A DNA stretch of 64,000 bases from Balaenoptera acutorostrata (Eukaryota > Chordata > Mammalia > Artiodactyla > Balaenopteridae): NCBI RefSeq assembly GCF_949987535.1, contig NC_080078.1:30710942-30774941 (forward strand). Direction: 5' to 3'. Positions 63,400 to 64,000 of this stretch are shown in pieces (position 1 is the first letter of the stretch; each line of letters starts with the position of its first letter). A program made the position numbers and the translations under genes. Below the pieces are notes generated by a model that ran no database searches, had not been told where the DNA came from, and saw only the letters and a list, made by a program, of their open reading frames with translations.

Positions 63400-64000
63400 A
63401 ACTTTTCTTAAAAATCTTTAATTAAGACATAATTCCCATAACATAAAGTATCCCATTTTAAAGTTTTTAATCCAGTGGTTTTTTATTATATTCACCATAT
63501 TGTACAGCTGTCACTGCTGTCTAATTCCAGAACGTTTCCAAAAACTCCCAAAGAAACTTTGTACCTATTAGCACTCATTCCCTGTTCCTCCCCGTACACC
63601 CCTGCCCCAGCCCCTGGAACTCACTAATCTACTTTCCGTCTCTTGGATTTTCCTATTCTGGAAATTTCGTATAAATGGAATCATACAATATGTGGACTTC
63701 TTTCACACAGCATGTTTTCAAGGTTCATCTACCTTGTAGCGTGTATCAGCACTTCATTCTTTTTTATGGACTAATAATACTCCACTGTTTGGACATAACC
63801 CATTTTGTTTATCCATTCATCATCCATTCATGAGTTGATGGACATTTGGGTTGCTTTCACCTTTTGGCTATTGTGAATAATTCTGCTATAAACCATTCAT
63901 GTGCAAGTTTTTGTGTGGACACATGTTTTCAGTTCTTTCGGGTATATACCTAGGAGTGGGATTGCTAGGTCATATAATAATTCTATGTTTAGATTTTGAG
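63400..64000 (-). mobile_element. L1 3' end running off the window
   Basis: 'tttaattaagacataattcc', 'ctggaactcactaatctact', 'ccattcatgagttgatggac' and 'gtatatacctaggagtggga' are reverse-strand L1, restarting from near the 3' end and so a different insertion from the preceding L1. It is cut by the window edge. Confidence 0.92.

Overview
This window is mammalian nuclear DNA, almost certainly from a cetacean. The diagnostic evidence is eight copies of a long tRNA-Glu-derived CHR-type SINE, the family shared by whales, hippopotamuses and ruminants. In plus orientation it begins with a 'gggacttccctggtgg' head carrying the tRNA-like A and B boxes. The CpG-rich long body seen here is typical of whale and dolphin genomes. 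I saw no BovB, Bov-tA or pig PRE-1 elements. Artiodactyl-lineage L1 3' ends (about 5455-5755 and 40150-40346) and a young artiodactyl-type ERV LTR (58906-59401) agree. Older layers (MIR, L2, MER5A, MER20, MaLR/ERVL LTRs, old L1) are common to all placental mammals.

No protein-coding exon, tRNA, rRNA or snRNA gene can be supported. All open frames are short (under 200 codons), match no family I recognise, or fall inside repeats. The only recognisable coding remnants are decayed transposon fragments: L1 ORF2 pieces at 29168-29407 and 47918-48133, and a possible retroviral-type gag remnant near 9226-9423. The window therefore reads as intergenic or deep-intronic DNA. Seven of the eight SINEs lie in minus orientation, which fits weakly with an intron of a plus-strand gene.

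Layout. 1-5.1 kb: mostly unique sequence with a hAT fossil, MIRs and a MER5 pair. 5.1-7.9 kb: L1 pieces, a 200-bp ATC/ACC microsatellite and the first SINE. 8.4-10.7 kb: an ERVL/MaLR-like provirus remnant with a tRNA-Leu-type primer-binding site but two unrelated LTRs. 10.7-19.3 kb: MIR, L2, SINE and an old LTR. 19.3-22.5 kb: a repeat-poor block. 22.5-31.7 kb: a dense graveyard of nested LTR, L1 and L2 elements with one SINE. 31.7-40.4 kb: L2 copies, SINEs and L1. 40.4-42.2 kb: repeat-poor, with a perfect short palindrome. 42.2-49.8 kb: MER5A interrupted by L1, MaLR LTRs, and a long minus-strand L1 interrupted by a SINE. 49.8-58.9 kb: L2, MIR and LTR with a repeat-poor stretch (54.5-56.0 kb) and a CpG-enriched patch (57.0-57.3 kb). 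58.9-64 kb: an ERV solo LTR, L2, a MaLR LTR, two SINEs inserted into one L1, and an L1 running off the end.

Family names rest on recalled consensus sequences without alignment, so broad classes are more secure than subfamily names, and boundaries without a target-site duplication are approximate to roughly 10-50 bp. I did not find a convincing previously undescribed biological system. The observations most worth checking are a SINE that appears to carry extra 3' DNA (61943-62299), the mismatched-LTR provirus, the triple-nested insertion at 29-30.7 kb, and the repeat-free blocks as candidate regulatory DNA.
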